DNA of 64,000 nt from Solenopsis invicta (Eukaryota > Arthropoda > Insecta > Hymenoptera > Formicidae): the NCBI RefSeq assembly GCF_016802725.1, contig NC_052672.1:936001-1000000 (forward strand). The letters are read 5' to 3'. The translations under genes and the position numbers were made by a program. Below are positions 35,555-47,071 of this stretch, piece after piece. Under the pieces are notes generated by a model. It was given only the letters and a program-made list of their open reading frames with translations. It was not told the DNA's origin and searched no databases. Each line of letters begins with the position of its first letter. Positions within the stretch are counted from its first letter, which is position 1.

Positions 35555-36017
35555 TTATAAAACACAATAAGCTTGTCGTCAGCAGTTTTAGAACCAGGAG
35601 TTTTGTTGAGATTTTTTACCAATAGAGCAATTTCCGGTAATGGACTCTGATAGGGTTGCGTTTGAATACGGTTTCTCTTAGGTTTACTTGCCCCATCAGT
35701 AACTACAGTAGAAGCTGTCTTTAAATCTTTCAGTTCTCTAGATTTTCGTTTGGTTGTTTTTGGAGAGGTAGTGACTTTCGCGTCAGGTTTATATGTACTC
35801 GTTAATGTCGCAGCAGCATTATCGCTCGATACTTTTAAACTCTGATTTATAGGTTTTGCCTTTGAAACTTCGTTCTTTGCTTGTATATCTTCTGGTTTAT
35901 GGGGAGATTGTTTTATATGTACAGAAGTGTTAACTGTTTTGCCATCTGATTCCTTTGATTCATTATTTACAGGAATCTTCTTTTCCTCAACTTTATTTTG
36001 TGCTGGTGTGCAGACTG
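35555..36017 (-). CDS. Uncharacterised nuclear protein, Lys/Ser-rich exon
   Basis: The exon begins after TTATATTTATAG (36018) and ends at TATAA|GTAAGC (35555-35554). It encodes about 154 residues: a polar, probably disordered N-terminal part (PAQNKVEEKKIPVNNESKES), then a basic KTTKRKSRELKDLKTAS segment and PYQSPLPEIALLVKNLNKTP leading into DDKLIVFYK of the core domain. Phase at both ends matches the neighbouring exons. Confidence 0.8.
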
Positions 36018-36576
36018 CTATAAATATAATTGCATAAAAATATGAGTTTTGCATTTACCTTCTTTTTGTAAGGTAAATTTATGATGTTCGCATTTTGTTT
36101 TATAATATTTTATATAATTTATTACATTAATTTTATTTATATCACACAAAACAATTTAAGGTAGATATAATATATATAATTATAATGCAAGAAATAAACA
36201 ATATTAATTTAATAATAAAAAAATGACCATTTGTCATGTTATTTAGTGCAATATAAAAAATACTTTATAATTTTACAATGTTGCCTGAGTGTCTCTTTGT
36301 CCATCCATTTGCAAGAATTCTCAAAAATGGCTTAAACTTTTTCAAATTTTATTTTTGGTCAATAGATAACCAAGGACTTTAGCTCCATCGAAGCAAATTA
36401 TGAGTTAAATTAGTTAACTACAAAAGGATCAAAGATCAAGATAAATCAAAATTTTTAAGCCAAAATCTTCTAATGACAATTTTTTGACTGCACTCCATTA
36501 CAATATTTGATATTCTTTTATTTCTTACAAATAAAATTTCAATTTATAAAACAGGAATAACATGTTATATACTTAC
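36018..36576 (-). other. Intron of the unnamed nuclear gene
   Basis: An AT-rich intron between the 36577 and 36017 exons, with GTAAGT donor and TTTATAG acceptor on the minus strand. Nothing else seen. Confidence 0.7.
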
Positions 36577-37002
36577 AAGTACTCATTGGAAATTCCATTA
36601 AAGGTGGTGGTAACACTTGTGTTTCCGATTGCACCTCACATGGTTGTTCTTGAGTAGGAGTCTCAGGACTCAGATTGTTGTTTCTGTTGGACTCATTTTG
36701 CTTTATAACAGCAGGCACATCTTGCTCAGCTTCAGTTTTCGTAATTTCCACACCATTCGGAATCAATTTTTCAGCTTCTGGTTCCTTTTCTATGTTACTT
36801 CCTATATATGGTGGAGTCTGATACACCGAGGGTCTATGGTCCTGCACCAGACTAAGAGGTTGGCTAGGTGGTTGTAGTGTAACATAACTGAGTCCACTGC
36901 CAGGCAGGGGCTTCATTGATCCCGACTCTGATCCTGGTACCACTTTTTGTGCCATAGCATTTATGGGAAGCATGGAATGGCTGGTAGAATACAGCAATGT
37001 AC
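36577..37002 (-). CDS. Uncharacterised nuclear protein, first visible coding exon
   Basis: The exon runs from an acceptor GACATCTAG (37003) to the donor ACTT|GTAAGT (36577-36576). The best initiator is ATG in MLPINAMAQKVVPGSESGSM (first codon near 36973), with TLLYSTSHS upstream also open to the acceptor, so coding could start in an earlier exon. The protein here is Pro/Ser/Glu-rich: LPGSGLSYVTLQPPSQPLSL, then QDHRPSVYQTPPYIGSNIEK. From this ATG through the 26131 exon the product would be about 610-620 residues. A candidate non-coding first exon with donor ATTGCAG|GTAACA lies at 37909 in the CpG-rich region. Confidence 0.7.
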
Positions 37003-37479
37003 CTAGATGTCATTGATTTCAAGATAAATGTATTCACTTTCAATCATAGGAATGATCTTTTCTATAATCTATATGTATGAAATTGATAAAACAATAAGAT
37101 GCAACAATAACCTGTAATTAATTTACAGTGAATCGATTAGTTTTGATAGCATATCCTTAATTATACAGTTAATTAATATAGTTAATTAAGAACAATATAT
37201 TAATAATTCCTTTAAAAATAAAGTCAAATTGCACGTAAGAAAATCATTCAATACTGTTAGTGTTTATATTTGATTACTAATTAAACTAAATATACTGCCA
37301 ATCTGGTATAACTATTCCTGAACATATCAAAGCAATTAAGAAATAAAAAGTCACATGATAATACAAAGTTTATATAATGCAATATGTACATATACATATA
37401 TATACATATATCATCGTGAGTATTTATGACCACTTTATTGTATATTTCTACAGTAAACCGAGTACCTAAGCGCATTACC

Positions 37480-38660
37480 ACAGACGTAATCTGGCAATAA
37501 AAAAATATAGAAAAGTTTGTTTCCGCTAATAGTCCGAGAACGCGAGACAGGGAGGAAAAATGTAGGTAGAGTGCGACAGCGAAAACGAAAACGGGGGAGG
37601 GAAATGAAGGAGAGGGAGTGAAGGGAGAGGGAATGGGGGCGGGAGGAAAAGAGGGAGGTAGGAAGAGAAGAGGAGGGGGGAGAAAGAGACGCGGGACGAG
37701 GAAGCGGGCGCGTGGCGAAAAGCGGCGAGAAAATCGCGAAAGGCGGGATATGAGCACGGAGGCGAGTGGACACGAGGGGGGCGGATGGGGGCAGAGAGGG
37801 GGTAATTAAAGGAGTAAACATAAACACGAATTTTCGTTGCGGAGACGCAGCTGGCGGGACGAAACGCGCGCGCGGTGTTTCAGGACGGCGAGCTCATTAC
37901 TGCGCTTGTTACCTGCAATCCCGCGGTAGCGGAGTGAGAGCAGTCACGTAGGAATTCTCCAGTGCACAGTGGCGGGTTCTCCGTGTCCGAGAGGTTGACC
38001 GCCGCCGCCGCCGCCGCCACCGTTCGCGTTGCGTTGCCAACACACACAAACACACACGCACACACGGGTTAGCTCGTTTGCCCAAACGCTTGGCCGGCAC
38101 GCAGTGAGTTCTGTTCCACGCCTATCATTTCACGCGGCGTATACGCGCCATAGCGAACAACGCGACGACCTAGCCGATGTAAATAAAAGCGACACGATTA
38201 CAAGGAGACGCTTCAGTACACACGATCCGCCGAATAACAGAACTGACGAGAGCGACGAGGAGAGCTTCCGCGCTTCTTCAATGATGGCCCTGGCTTTACC
38301 AGCGGGAGCGAGCAGGAATACCAGTCGTTAGATGGCGTCGGTTCCCCCGGCCGGACGCCACATGCGTGATTCGACTTGATACTCGTCGTTGCACGCGCCA
38401 ATTGGCCAACAGAGTCGCCAATGAGAGACGTTTGTCCGGCATTAAGCCGGTATCCCATGAACGGAAATTTACAGCGAAACTGAACAACGCGACCAATTAC
38501 AATCGCAGAAAAGAAAGTAAAGTAATGATAGCAGAGTTGTGATTGGTTACGCCATTCCGCTGTGAATTTCGGCGCGAGCTGGGCCGGGCACGACGCCGAC
38601 GACGCGTCAAAGCAGAATGTAGTTTCAGTCCTTTTGACAATTGTGAGAGTTTTTCTAACC
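37480..38660. promoter_or_regulatory. CpG-rich region, probable promoter of the minus-strand gene
   Basis: In an AT-rich setting this stretch is strongly GC- and CpG-rich (CGCGCGCGGTG at 37865; GCCGCCGCCGCCGCCGCC at 38000-38020). It has an AG-rich tract (37600-37700) and a CA run (38041-38065). It lies just upstream of the minus-strand coding exon at 37002, and a good minus-strand donor (ATTGCAG|GTAACA) at 37909 suggests a first exon here. Long open frames on both strands reflect base composition. Confidence 0.6.
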
Positions 38661-39810
38661 TATCATACTTTGCATTGCTTTGTATACATTCGCTTTGACT
38701 GCTGTCAAAAGTTTCGTCCGATTTAACCACGACGAATTTATAGAAATCGGTAAGAAGCATAAACTTTTAGGTTAGTAAAAGAAGGGTGTTACGAAAAAGC
38801 CTGTTTTTGTCCTGCTCGGTGAAAGTATAAAAAATATCATTTCTTATGTGGTTTTTTTTATGCAAGACACCCGATGATGTTAGTCAAAATTACGTCACAT
38901 GACGGGAATACAGAAAATCGAGTTTAAATCGAGAAACGAAGTTATTTACAAGACTTATTCGGATTATACGTATTGATGGTACACAGAATTACAACATGTT
39001 TTAATAATAATTATTTTATAAAATGCAATATTTATTAATGAAAATATCAGACTCAACAATTGTGTGCTTACACGAACATGCCGAGACGGTTTCCTCCATT
39101 TAGCGTATCATCATGCTAGCATACGAAAATTGTCCTCTGTGCTTGATTTTCACTATTAAACATAGCATTTTTATAAAATATTCGATTTTTCGCATTAAAA
39201 CATGATGCACTGCAGTATGTACTATCAATACATATAGTATAATGTATTGTTTTGCTAATAATTTAAACTTTAATTAAGCAACACTGCGTTTCTCTGATTT
39301 AAACTTAATTTATGTGTTCCTGTCAGGTGACATCATTTTAACTAACACCACTGAATTCCTCACTTCAAAAATTGTAAGAACCGTTTCTTTTTTACTTTAT
39401 AAACGAATCCTAATATGATTGAAAAGTGTATCAACACATATAAATAATGAAAATAGCTATACAAATCAAAAGCAGATTATAATTCAACATTTTTCTATGT
39501 GAATTTACAAACATTTACCAGATTCAAACTGCGCACCATATGCTTACTGGATTAAACATAGCTCTTAAGAAAAATCCTGAAATGTATCACAAAAATCAAG
39601 TAATTTAATAATTTTGAATTTAATAATTTTGACAATATTATTTTATTAGAATTTTATTAGTAAAGCAATACAATGCCTCTTCTTAATTTTGTAATAAATT
39701 CTTTACACTTTTTGGGATAAGGGGGGGGGGATCATAGAGATGCTCATACCCTGTAAGCATGTAATATTTTATATTAAATAATATTTCTGAAATATTAAAA
39801 AGTTAAATGC

Positions 39811-40095
39811 CAGTAAAAAATTTTTTATGTCTAATTATATGTAGTTGTACATGTAGTTATATATGTAGTTATATATGTTGTAGTTATGTATAATTATATA
39901 TCAAATATGTCTATATATATTAAAATACTTATAATATTATATAAATATGTATAATTATGTATGATTTTTATATATGATTATATATAATTATCAATAATTA
40001 TACATAATTATATATATTTTAATATATATGAACATATTTGATACATAATCATACATAACTATATATAATTAAGTATGAAAAATTTTTTACTGGAT
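39811..40095. mobile_element. AT-rich MITE with CCAGTAAAAAATTTTTTAT ends
   Basis: Left CCAGTAAAAAATTTTTTATG and right AAAAATTTTTTACTGG are inverted. The interior is TATATAATTA-type repeats. A partial relative (CAGTAAAAAATTTTTCATG) is at 1963-2110. Confidence 0.7.
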
Positions 40096-42499
40096 ATTCA
40101 CTTCTGATATATGAATATTATATGAAAAAATAAATAATATTATTTAATATTTTAGTATTTCAATATTTTTAATTATCAGGAATAACTTTTAAATGTGATA
40201 TTTATAAAATTTATGAATATTTTATGCGTAATATTTCACATTAATTTTTAACCACAATAATATTTGTAGAACATCTTCATAATATTCTATGGATAGTGAA
40301 GTAATATATTACGAATATTATGCAAAAATGGACATAACATTAATATAATATTTCCATAATACAATATTCCATAATATTAAAATAATATTTTTAAAAATAT
40401 TGAATAATCTTTTAAATATTTTAATATTATTTTAATTTTTAATAATATTTGTATAATCTAGGAATATTACGTGTTTATAAGGTAAGCATCAAAATTATTT
40501 GACTGATTAGCAATTTTGTTTTTGTGATATTACATTTCTGAGTTTGCTGGAGTGACGGCCGAACTCACTCGACGTAGATATTACAGATTTTACTTCGACG
40601 GTAAGTCGATCGGCATGCGGTCACGCGCAGGCTAAAGAGTAAAGGGAATAGCGCTAAGGCCAGACGAGCAGGCTAGCACTTTGTCAAGCGCATTCATGAA
40701 GATATTATCTGGTTTTTTCTTCGATTTTAACGTTATCTAATATGCAAGATCTTTCAACTGCCACATTACACAATTATTGCTGTTTTACTCTTCACGTCAA
40801 TTTGGCATAAAAATTCACACATAAAATTTTTGGAACGTCATTTCTCTTATAAAGCTTTTATGCTCATTTTGAAAGCGCAGTATTCTTTTTTTTGTAAATC
40901 TGAAGTTGAGCTATACTTTTTTTATACTTAGAAAGTTTAAAATTTGTAGCAAATATCACGAGTCGACTACAGAAACCAATAATTGAACTATAATTTTATT
41001 TTATTTTTTATATGAAATTGTTGCTCCCACCCTCCGTTATTGTCTACTTTAATTCTGGAGAAGGATTTTTTAATCCGTGTCTTCAATAAAAAGATCTCTA
41101 TCTGCGAAAATATTTGCGTGTAGAGACTGGTCCAGCATCCCCTTAAGAGTTGTTTTAAGTATGGCAAGTATGCGCTGCGTAGTTTGAGGGATCTTGTAAA
41201 TATTTGTAAATTTACCTAGAAAATCATTGAGCACTAAGATCTGCTTGTGATCAATATAATCATTCTTGTTATTTAAATTTCTTTTACTTTTTCTAAGCAG
41301 GGAAAAAACGGACCTTTTTGTAACATTTTTCTTTATATTATTGGTAAATTTAATTTATAATGGTGTGAAATACAACTTATTCAAGTTTTAAACCATAGAA
41401 TGATATCATACTGCATTGAATAGATATATTATTTCTATCGATACGTACGTTTTCTACCTGAGGAAATGGGCTACTCTTAATGTAATATAAGATTTTCATG
41501 CTTTTTATAATTTTATTAGCTAGATTTTTATAAGTAAATTTTATATTCATAACTACCCTTCAATCTCTAAACTTTTATAAACACACCTAATCATTAACTT
41601 AAAAGAACAGAAAGAATAAACAACTATCAAATTCAATCTTGAAATGACTTCTGTTGGAAGACATCTTAATTAATGTTTAATGAGTGCTATACTAGATGCT
41701 ATCTAGAGTGGATGAAGGAATTTATATGTCAAATTTATGTACGATTATTATAACATTAAATAAAAGCATAAACATATTGAATGTTAATATTTCATTCTAG
41801 TTATTATATTTGTGTAGCAAATTAATAGAAGCAGTTGACATACATATTAGAACTTACTGATTAAAGAATTAACTTAATATTTAACTAATATTAAAAGTTA
41901 ACAAAACTTTTTAATATGCAAGGTAACTTATTGTGACTTTCCATGTGATTATTTTTAGAACCATTTGTCATTTGAAAAAGTATTTCAAGTAAAACTTGTA
42001 GTTTATTTCAAGAGGAACATGTTACGCTCATAAACATAATTAAATTCACACTAATAATATGATTTATCATCATTTATGTTAACAAACAGGATACTGCATG
42101 CTAAATGCATATTATCTCGTAATTACTTCGAAAGAATTAGTATTATTGTACTAGCATCACGCATCCTTTATTTCAGTAACAATTCTATTTACTATAGCAT
42201 ACGTCTAGTGAAATTGTCGATGTTTTTGATTTTTGGGAGAATAAAGTTAGATGACTGTATAATAATACTGTGCAGGATTGCTCGAGTCATATGATAATTT
42301 GCAATTATGCTCAATAAGAATTTTTGCAACACTGTAGTAGGCAATGAATAAGTTTTACTTGAAACATTTTTTCGAATAACGAATAAAATAAATGTACCGG
42401 ACATAAACATAGGTAATCAAATAATATTATTTATAATATTAATAAAGTCTTTATATAATATAGAACTCTTACTCGTTATCGTCATTTTTTGTTCCTCAC

Positions 42500-42722
42500 T
42501 CCCTATCGTCGGGTCATTTGCGTTTTACGCTTCTGTTAAAGAGTAACCGTAATGAGATGGTTTTCAACCGTAATTTTACTTCTAGTTTCGACTTTTTATT
42601 ATACGATAAAAAAGTGAAATGGCAATAACAATTGATGAATCTATGTAATTTTGGCACGTATTGGCACCAGTCTATGCGACATGGGGAATTTTGCTTGGAC
42701 CCCACAATAGGGAGTGTAAGGG
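42500..42722. mobile_element. piggyBac-like MITE (TTAA-flanked on the right)
   Basis: The right end AATAGGGAGTGTAAGGG is followed by TTAA (42723-42726). The left end CTCACTCCCTATCGTCGGG is its imperfect inverse. A CCCT...AGGG terminus next to TTAA is the piggyBac style. The left TTAA is not visible. Confidence 0.55.
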
Positions 42723-43140
42723 TTAATATTTGCATTAATTTAAAAACTTAAGAGTCCCTTAAGCAGAGAAAATTATTATTTGAAAATTATTATTTGAAAA
42801 TTATTATTTAAGCCCACATATCTATAGCACTCATTAGTGAAGTATTTAAATAAATAAATGGAATGCGTAGGAGTAGCTGAATAGATCCAATATCTGAACG
42901 TAACTTGTTCCACTGTTTGACCACAATTAGAAAATAAATATGCTGGCAGGAAATAAATATAAATAAATATTTAATGACAAAAAGATTTAATTCTAATTTA
43001 AATTGATCTTCACATAAAATATTTTAATTTTATCAAAAATTATAAAAGCAATTTATTGCAATATCTTTTTAATTGTAATGTTTATGATGTATTTTATCGA
43101 AACAAATTTCTAATTAATCTTTGAAATACAATAATGTAAG

Positions 43141-43240
43141 CAACGGAAAAATAAAACCAACCGCCGGGATTTGAATTCGCGATCTTTCTCACAGCCTTCT
43201 AAAGTAACAGCCTAGCACTAAGGCTGTTGCTTTAGAAGGT
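43141..43240 (-). mobile_element. tRNA-like SINE fragment with strong hairpin
   Basis: On the minus strand, GCGAATTCAAATCCCGGCGG carries a tRNA B box-like GAATTCAAATCCCG. Adjacent to it, 43195-43213 and 43221-43239 form a 19-bp hairpin with one mismatch and a 7-nt loop. Confidence 0.5.
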
Positions 43241-43812
43241 TCTACTACTTTCATAATTATTCCGCTCGCTTATCTATATCTAATTGATCTTATAATCTTA
43301 AATATCCTACAACATTCAATTATTTATTCATATATGTATATAATGAAATATCCAATTTTTATACTATGAGCTAAATGCTTATATTGAACGAATTTATTGA
43401 CGATTGGTCATCATTTTGCTAAATTACAGATACATAATTAATAAATTTTTTAAATAAAAATTTTTAATATTTGATTTACTTTTTTGCCAATTATCAAATA
43501 TATAGCAATTATTTTTGCAATAGTTATTTTTATTTATAACTGTTCAAATAGTAAATATTTTTTTCAATGTAGTTGAATATTGGAATGTATCCAGTCACTG
43601 GGACATTTACCATAATAAAGAGATAAGAAAAATTATAATAGATTATCCTGTATTAAATTAGTATATGAATATACTGTCTTTAGGTAAGGGGAATATCTTT
43701 GTCTTCCTTTTCTGCTATTTTGCATGTAGGATTTTATTATTTTTTTTTTTTGTATAATTAGATATATTAAACATGATAAATTAAAAATGATTTAAAAAAC
43801 GATAGGATCAAG

Positions 43813-43935
43813 ATGAATATCCCTCCGATTCAACAATCGGGCGCTATGGGTGTGGGACAAATGGGACAGCCGGTAAATCCTCAAATGTCTCAGAATCAAC
43901 AACAGCCGCAACAAACGCAACAGCAAGTGCAGCAG

Positions 43936-43967
<32 letters not shown>

Positions 43968-44406
43968 AACGCAAGACAAGCTCGATAATATCTCTAAAGT
44001 GAAGTCTCTTGTTGGTCCTTTGAGAGAGTCATTAGCCATAGCTCTTAAAACCGCAGCACAAACATTGCATCAAAACAGCTTGGTCGACGTAGGAACCATG
44101 AAAGGCATAGAACAACCGGATCATCGATTTAATAAGAACATGGAAGAATTCTATTCCATTTGCGACCAGATAGAACTGCATTTGAAGACCTCTGTGGAGT
44201 GTTTGTCCCAGAACTCTAGTTCGGTTCGATACCTACCGATGTCGGTTATAACAACACGTACCGACACGGTGAGCACGCAAGAAGGACCAGCATTGTCTTA
44301 TCCGCAGTTTCTGATGACAGTGCGCGCGCAAGTGGCATATGCTCGCGAGATTCACGACACTCTAATGTCTCATGCTCGCGCGATAGCGTCCGGTGAACAA
44401 TCTTAA
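43813..44406 (+). CDS. MED29: Mediator complex subunit 29 (intersex)
   Basis: A single-exon, 197-residue protein matching MED29, the homologue of Drosophila intersex. MED29 sits in the tail/upper middle of Mediator, which links activators to RNA polymerase II; fly Intersex also works with Doublesex in female sexual differentiation. The sequence has a Met/Pro/Gln N-terminus, a polyQ tract at about residues 28-53, and the folded domain from QDKLDNISKVKSLVGPLRES through PDHRFNKNMEEFYSICDQIE, LHLKTSVECLSQNSSSVRYL and YPQFLMTVRAQVAYAREIHD to GEQS. Length fits the family (about 190-200). The ATG at 43813 is the first in the frame, preceded by AGGATCAAG. AATAAA at 44523-44528 lies about 117 nt past the stop. 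No intron is visible within the coding region. Confidence 0.95.
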
Positions 44407-44522
44407 TTTTCATAAATATTTTAGAGAAATGTGCTCGATGAAACAAGACATAATAGAAGGTGCTACTAGAACGATCGTTATTGCGTGATATAATAATAAG
44501 TTTTCTTATGATATTGTTATTT

Positions 44523-44528
44523 AATAAA
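44523..44528 (+). terminator. Probable poly(A) signal of MED29
   Basis: AATAAA about 117 nt downstream of the MED29 stop codon. Confidence 0.55.
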
Positions 44529-46240
44529 TTATAAATATATGAACCAAAATGTATATCTTGTTATTATTTTAATTAATATTTATAGAAAGGAATTTTAAGC
44601 TATTTCATTATCTTCAAGGGGATCCGAAAGCAAATTGCTGCCATTTTTTTAGAAAATATCTTTGAATTGGCTTCACAAAATTCCAAATTCTTTTAAAGTA
44701 CAGAACGGTAATTAAAGTACAGAAGGGCAAGGAGCGATTCCGTTCTAATAGCAAAAAATTTATTACGTTTTAAAATTAAAAAGAATTTTTTTCGTTTTTT
44801 TCCTTAGCATGAAATCTTTGTCCTCTTCATTTTGTACGTACTTTCATTGCGTAAAAGAAATTCTTGGAATTCTACAAAGTCAGTTAAAAAATATTTTCTA
44901 ATAAAAAAATGTTGATAAATTTACTTTAGGATCTCTTTAAGATTAATAAGTTTAGAAAACATATTTGATTAAAATGGATTAAAATTAACACTGTAATGAA
45001 AGCCTTAAATCATTTATTTTGAAACGCATTCTACCGTATAAATAGTAAAGGATTATGCACAACAAATAGAATATGGAACAGAGAATAAGGAACAAATCAA
45101 TATGTTGAATGATGGATGTATTATCTTTCTTTATTTAACGTTCCATTTCTCATTCTCTGTTCTCTATTCTATTTGTTGTACACAGCCTCATTTTCAATGA
45201 TATGTAGTTTTAAGGGAAAATCAATTATGATCTTGACACCTACAAACTTCAAAATATCATTATTTGAAAATTCTATGTGCAATATGGATTATCATTACAC
45301 AAGATAGTCGACGAGTTTTGTATTTTATTGATTGATCAATTGTACACACACACAAATGTAACACTGGTTTGTAAAAGCTGTATTTGCACATAATACAATC
45401 AATTGATCAATGAATTAAAAATTTATGTAATTTTTAGATCTTAAGGCTCAAACTCTTTCGTGATGCAATATTGACGTTAAGGGTGAGAAATGACAGGCAA
45501 TAAATGTTACATACAGTGCATTTTGTAATTTTTCCTTAAAAATATAATAATTTTGTAATTCTGAAATCTGTAAAACATGTGATGAACTGAAATATCTATC
45601 TGATGTGTCACATAGAAGTATAAAATAATTCTTGAAATAATGGTTGCGTTCACACAGAGCGAACACAACAGTTGAGTGCATGCTTAGTAACTTGCTTGTG
45701 ATTGGAATAGACCTTCCATCATAAATCTAGGATAATATCACAGATATCTATAGATAGATATCTGTGGATAATATACAAATAGTAGCAAATGCTCACTCAA
45801 TTGTGTTTGCTGAATGTAACCAGTGATACTATTTTTCAGTTATCACAGTGAAAATCTATCACAGTAATTTTAGTAGCTGAGAAATGTACATTTCAAAAAA
45901 TATTTTACATTTCTACATAACATATTGGATAGATGTCACAGTTTACCGCTTGTTTTATAAGTTTCACAGGATTATGAAATTCTATTTTTAAAGGAAAACT
46001 AAGAAATACAACTGTAAATAGCAAATAATTTATTTCATCATTTTTCGTTTCTGATTTCATATAAATAACATCGCACCAAAAGGGAACCAAACCTTAAATA
46101 AATAAAAAACGCATCGAACGTTGAATTGCCAATTTGCGTGACAGCGGAACGTCATTAGCATCTCATTAAAGTTCGATGGACGAAATATCGCCTAAGAGTA
46201 CGCGTTTCATCCCCTCCCTTTCTAATTAATGCCGTACTGA
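44529..46240. other. Spacer between MED29 and the SRF 5' region
   Basis: AT-rich. Contains two loose inverted pairs: ACAACAAATAGAATATGG/CTATTCTATTTGTTGT (45059-45182) and TTGATCAATTGTA/CAATTGATCAA (45331-45415). A 12-bp hairpin CACAGATATCTA/TAGATATCTGTG lies at 45739-45766. No exon. Confidence 0.5.
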
Positions 46241-46258
46241 AAATTCACACGTATCGGA

Positions 46259-46306
46259 CGCGTCATCGTCGTCGTCGTCGGCGTCGTCGTCGGCGTCGGC
46301 GACGAT
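46259..46306. repeat. (GTC)n-type trinucleotide repeat
   Basis: Runs of GTCGTCGTC and GTCGGCGTC at the edge of the CpG-rich SRF 5' region. Confidence 0.9.
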
Positions 46307-46309
46307 GGT

Positions 46310-47071
46310 ACAATAAACTCGGAAGCGCGTTTACATTCCGTAACGGCTACACAGTTGATCGCGACGATTTGCGGTCACGTATGGCAGAGAAATATGGATC
46401 GGCCAGAGGGGGCCGGAAAGGCGTGCAGGAAGCGCTACTGTCAGTTGGATTGGTGTTTCGTAGCAACGCGCCGTACGATCATTCGAAAAGGAAGGACCAC
46501 CTCTGTTCACCATATTTGGCAAACTTTTCCTAATATGGTAACGTCTACTTCTAAATATGGCAGCCGGGGACGCCCTCTCAGCGCGCGATGTACCATTCCG
46601 CGGTCGCATTCGTGGCTGAATATCGGCCGAACGGAGATGCGTGCGAACGATCTGTCGATTAAACGCGAGAGTGTGAAAGCCGGGCAATTTTTCGACGTTG
46701 ATTTCGGCACGGATCGCCGTCCAGTTGCGGCCACGGCGCAACAGCGGACTAGTTTTTCATGGCGTGGTCGCGTAACGTTGGCGGAGGGAGGGGGGGGAAC
46801 GTTGGACCGCGCAGCGCAGCGACACGCGGTAGCATCGCCGCCGCTGCCGCCACCACCGTAGCCGCCGTGGTTAGGCACGTAGGTCAAGTTACGATACTCC
46901 GCTTCGCGCATTCAGTTCGCAGGGAGCGCTCGTACGGTGCGTGTCGTTGTCCCATGTTTCTCTAGATGATCGATCACGTGGTGAACCCTGCGCCGAGTTC
47001 TGCACGCGATTTCGTCGCGAAGACGCGCCGTCGTCGTGGGGAAGGGATTAAATGTGCGCGCCGACGCCGTG
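46310..47071 (+). promoter_or_regulatory. CpG-rich promoter/5' UTR region of SRF with CArG cluster
   Basis: GC- and CpG-rich sequence directly upstream of the SRF coding exon. Two perfect CArG boxes, CCATATTTGG (46510-46519) and CCTAATATGG (46529-46538), and one near-match CTAAATATGG (46551-46560) lie within 51 bp, with an Ets-like GGAAG (46490-46494) just upstream. No clear TATA box seen; the transcription start is unknown. The long open frames here on both strands are composition shadows. Confidence 0.65.

Larger units (their letters stand above)
38661..43812. other. AT-rich spacer between the CpG-rich region and MED29
   Basis: No supported exon. It contains SINE pieces (39520-39560, 41150-41200), a MITE (39811-40093), a GC-richer unexplained patch (40545-40695), a piggyBac-like MITE (42500-42722) and a tRNA-like/hairpin repeat (43141-43240). 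Confidence 0.5.

Noticed and set aside
37281..37827. Two Pro/Ser/Arg-rich open frames on the - strand
   Set aside because: Driven by the GA/CT-rich tract of the CpG-rich region; no domain, and they overlap each other in different frames.
46331..46965. Overlapping open frames upstream of SRF on both strands
   Set aside because: GC-rich sequence suppresses stops; no family match by eye and three frames are open at once.
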